13,320 nt of DNA from JAAYZK01 sp964535025 (GTDB lineage Bacteria; Planctomycetota; Phycisphaerae; SM23-33; FEN-1343): assembly GCA_964535025.1 (NCBI GenBank), contig CAZHRW010000045.1, forward strand, positions 1-13,320, in the 5' to 3' direction. The notes beneath the pieces were generated by a model that was given only the letters and a program-made list of their open reading frames with translations, was not told where the DNA came from and did not search any database. Positions 12,660 through 13,320 of this stretch are shown here, in pieces (positions within the stretch are counted from its first letter, which is position 1; every line of letters begins with the position of its first letter). Made by a program: the position numbers and the translations under genes.

Positions 12660-13320
12660 TCAGGCGCGCCGATGTCGCCGTCCGATCATCGCCGCGGCGC
12701 CGAGCGTCAGCAGGGAGAGGCTCGCCGGCTCGGGGATAGTGGTCAGGGCGTCGAGATCATCAGCGCCGAAGGGGCCGGCCATGCCGCTACGGACGGTCGC
12801 CAGGCCCATCGCCTCGGCGGCGATCCAGATGCCCGGCGGGACGCCCGGTCCGATCGGGGTCAGCACGTCGCCTTCCTCGATGGGGGCCCCGAAGATGGCA
12901 TCCGGCGTACCGATGACCGCCGAGCCCCGGCGGACGGAGAACAGCAGGAAGTCGATCCCGGGCTCATACTCCCCGATCACGCCGGTGTCCCACAGCATCA
13001 GGGCGTCGAGGTCGTCGGTGTCGGAACCCATGAGATCCAGCCCCAGGACGATCGCCGGGGCATAGAGCCCCGTCACGCCGCCGGGCGTGGTCATGAGCAC
13101 ATCGCCACCGACGAAGCCGTTGGCCGCCGCCGTGGCGGAGTTGAAGCCGGGGATTTCCAGCGGGTCGCCGAAGGCGGTGTCGAGGGAGAAGTAGATTCGC
13201 TCCTGCGGCTTGCGGATGTCGAGGGCGTCGAGGTTGTCGCCGGCGTCGGGCACCGCGCCGACCGTCGGGGGGTTCGGCTCGATCAAGCCCAGCCCCGGCG
13301 CGCCGCTGGGGGCGAAGCCG
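12660..13320 (-). CDS. PEP-CTERM sorting-domain protein (N-terminus outside window)
   Basis: A secreted, exosortase-processed protein of which the last 219 residues are visible. The C-terminus has the standard tripartite signal: PEP motif in TIPEPASLSL, a hydrophobic helix (SLSLLTLGAAAMIG) and a basic tail (RRHRRA). The frame stays open to the window edge (upstream residues GFAPSGAPGLGL), so a TTG at 13286 is not taken as the start. The body is acidic and contains three copies of a (D/N)LDAL word: GDNLDALDIRK, TDDLDALMLWD and ADDLDALTTIPEP. Recurrent phrases such as RIYFSLDTAFGDP, GGDVLMTTPGG and PGIDFLLFSVRRG suggest a repeated beta-rich domain. Proteins like this are exported by Sec and thought to be anchored or released at the outer surface. 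The specific function is unknown. Confidence 0.85.
   Translation of the reverse strand, partial: GFAPSGAPGLGLIEPNPPTVGAVPDAGDNLDALDIRKPQERIYFSLDTAFGDPLEIPGFNSATAAANGFVGGDVLMTTPGGVTGLYAPAIVLGLDLMGSDTDDLDALMLWDTGVIGEYEPGIDFLLFSVRRGSAVIGTPDAIFGAPIEEGDVLTPIGPGVPPGIWIAAEAMGLATVRSGMAGPFGADDLDALTTIPEPASLSLLTLGAAAMIGRRHRRA

Overview
The window is strongly GC-rich DNA, apparently from an uncultured planctomycete-type bacterium (my guess is Phycisphaerae). The clearest pointers are a secreted protein with a C-terminal PEP-CTERM sorting signal, a secreted glycosidase-like protein with an inserted sugar-binding module, and a CACAAAG-type intergenic repeat at the left edge. This taxonomy is inference from gene style only. 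No RNA genes, CRISPR array or complete insertion sequence were seen.

Layout. (1) 1-1392, minus: a cytoplasmic hybrid histidine kinase (HisKA_3, HATPase, receiver) that runs off the left edge. (2) 1393-1814: a divergent intergenic region with an AT-rich promoter-like island, a dyad and a direct repeat. (3) 1815-3009, plus: a compact family 1 encapsulin operon, with a ferritin-like cargo carrying a C-terminal loading peptide followed by the shell protein. (4) 3109-9206, plus: six tightly packed genes, most overlapping by a few bases. They encode a radical SAM/SPASM protein, an EgtD-like methyltransferase, an arginine deiminase-fold enzyme, a U32-family protein with four clustered cysteines, a class I methyltransferase and a type III polyketide synthase. 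(5) 9142-9733, minus: a gene graveyard with the C-terminal end of an AsnB-type asparagine synthetase and a short MttB-type methyltransferase remnant. (6) 9775-10317, minus: a MarR regulator with a promoter containing a dyad. (7) 10615-12276, minus: a secreted glycosidase-like protein. (8) 12381-12574, minus: a broken gene remnant. (9) 12660-13320, minus: a PEP-CTERM protein running off the right edge.

The most interesting unit is 1815-9206. An iron-storage-type nanocompartment sits 99 bp upstream of, and co-directional with, a six-gene cassette that reads as a small-molecule biosynthetic cluster. The type III PKS would make a polyketide or alkylresorcinol/pyrone-like scaffold. Two methyltransferases, a guanidine-modifying-fold enzyme, a radical SAM enzyme with auxiliary Fe-S clusters and a U32 protein (related to O2-independent hydroxylases) could tailor it or attach an amino-acid-derived part. 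I do not recognise this gene combination from a characterised pathway. The product, and any functional link to the encapsulin, are inference. The cluster's 3' end runs antisense into the asnB remnant, which suggests a recombination boundary there.
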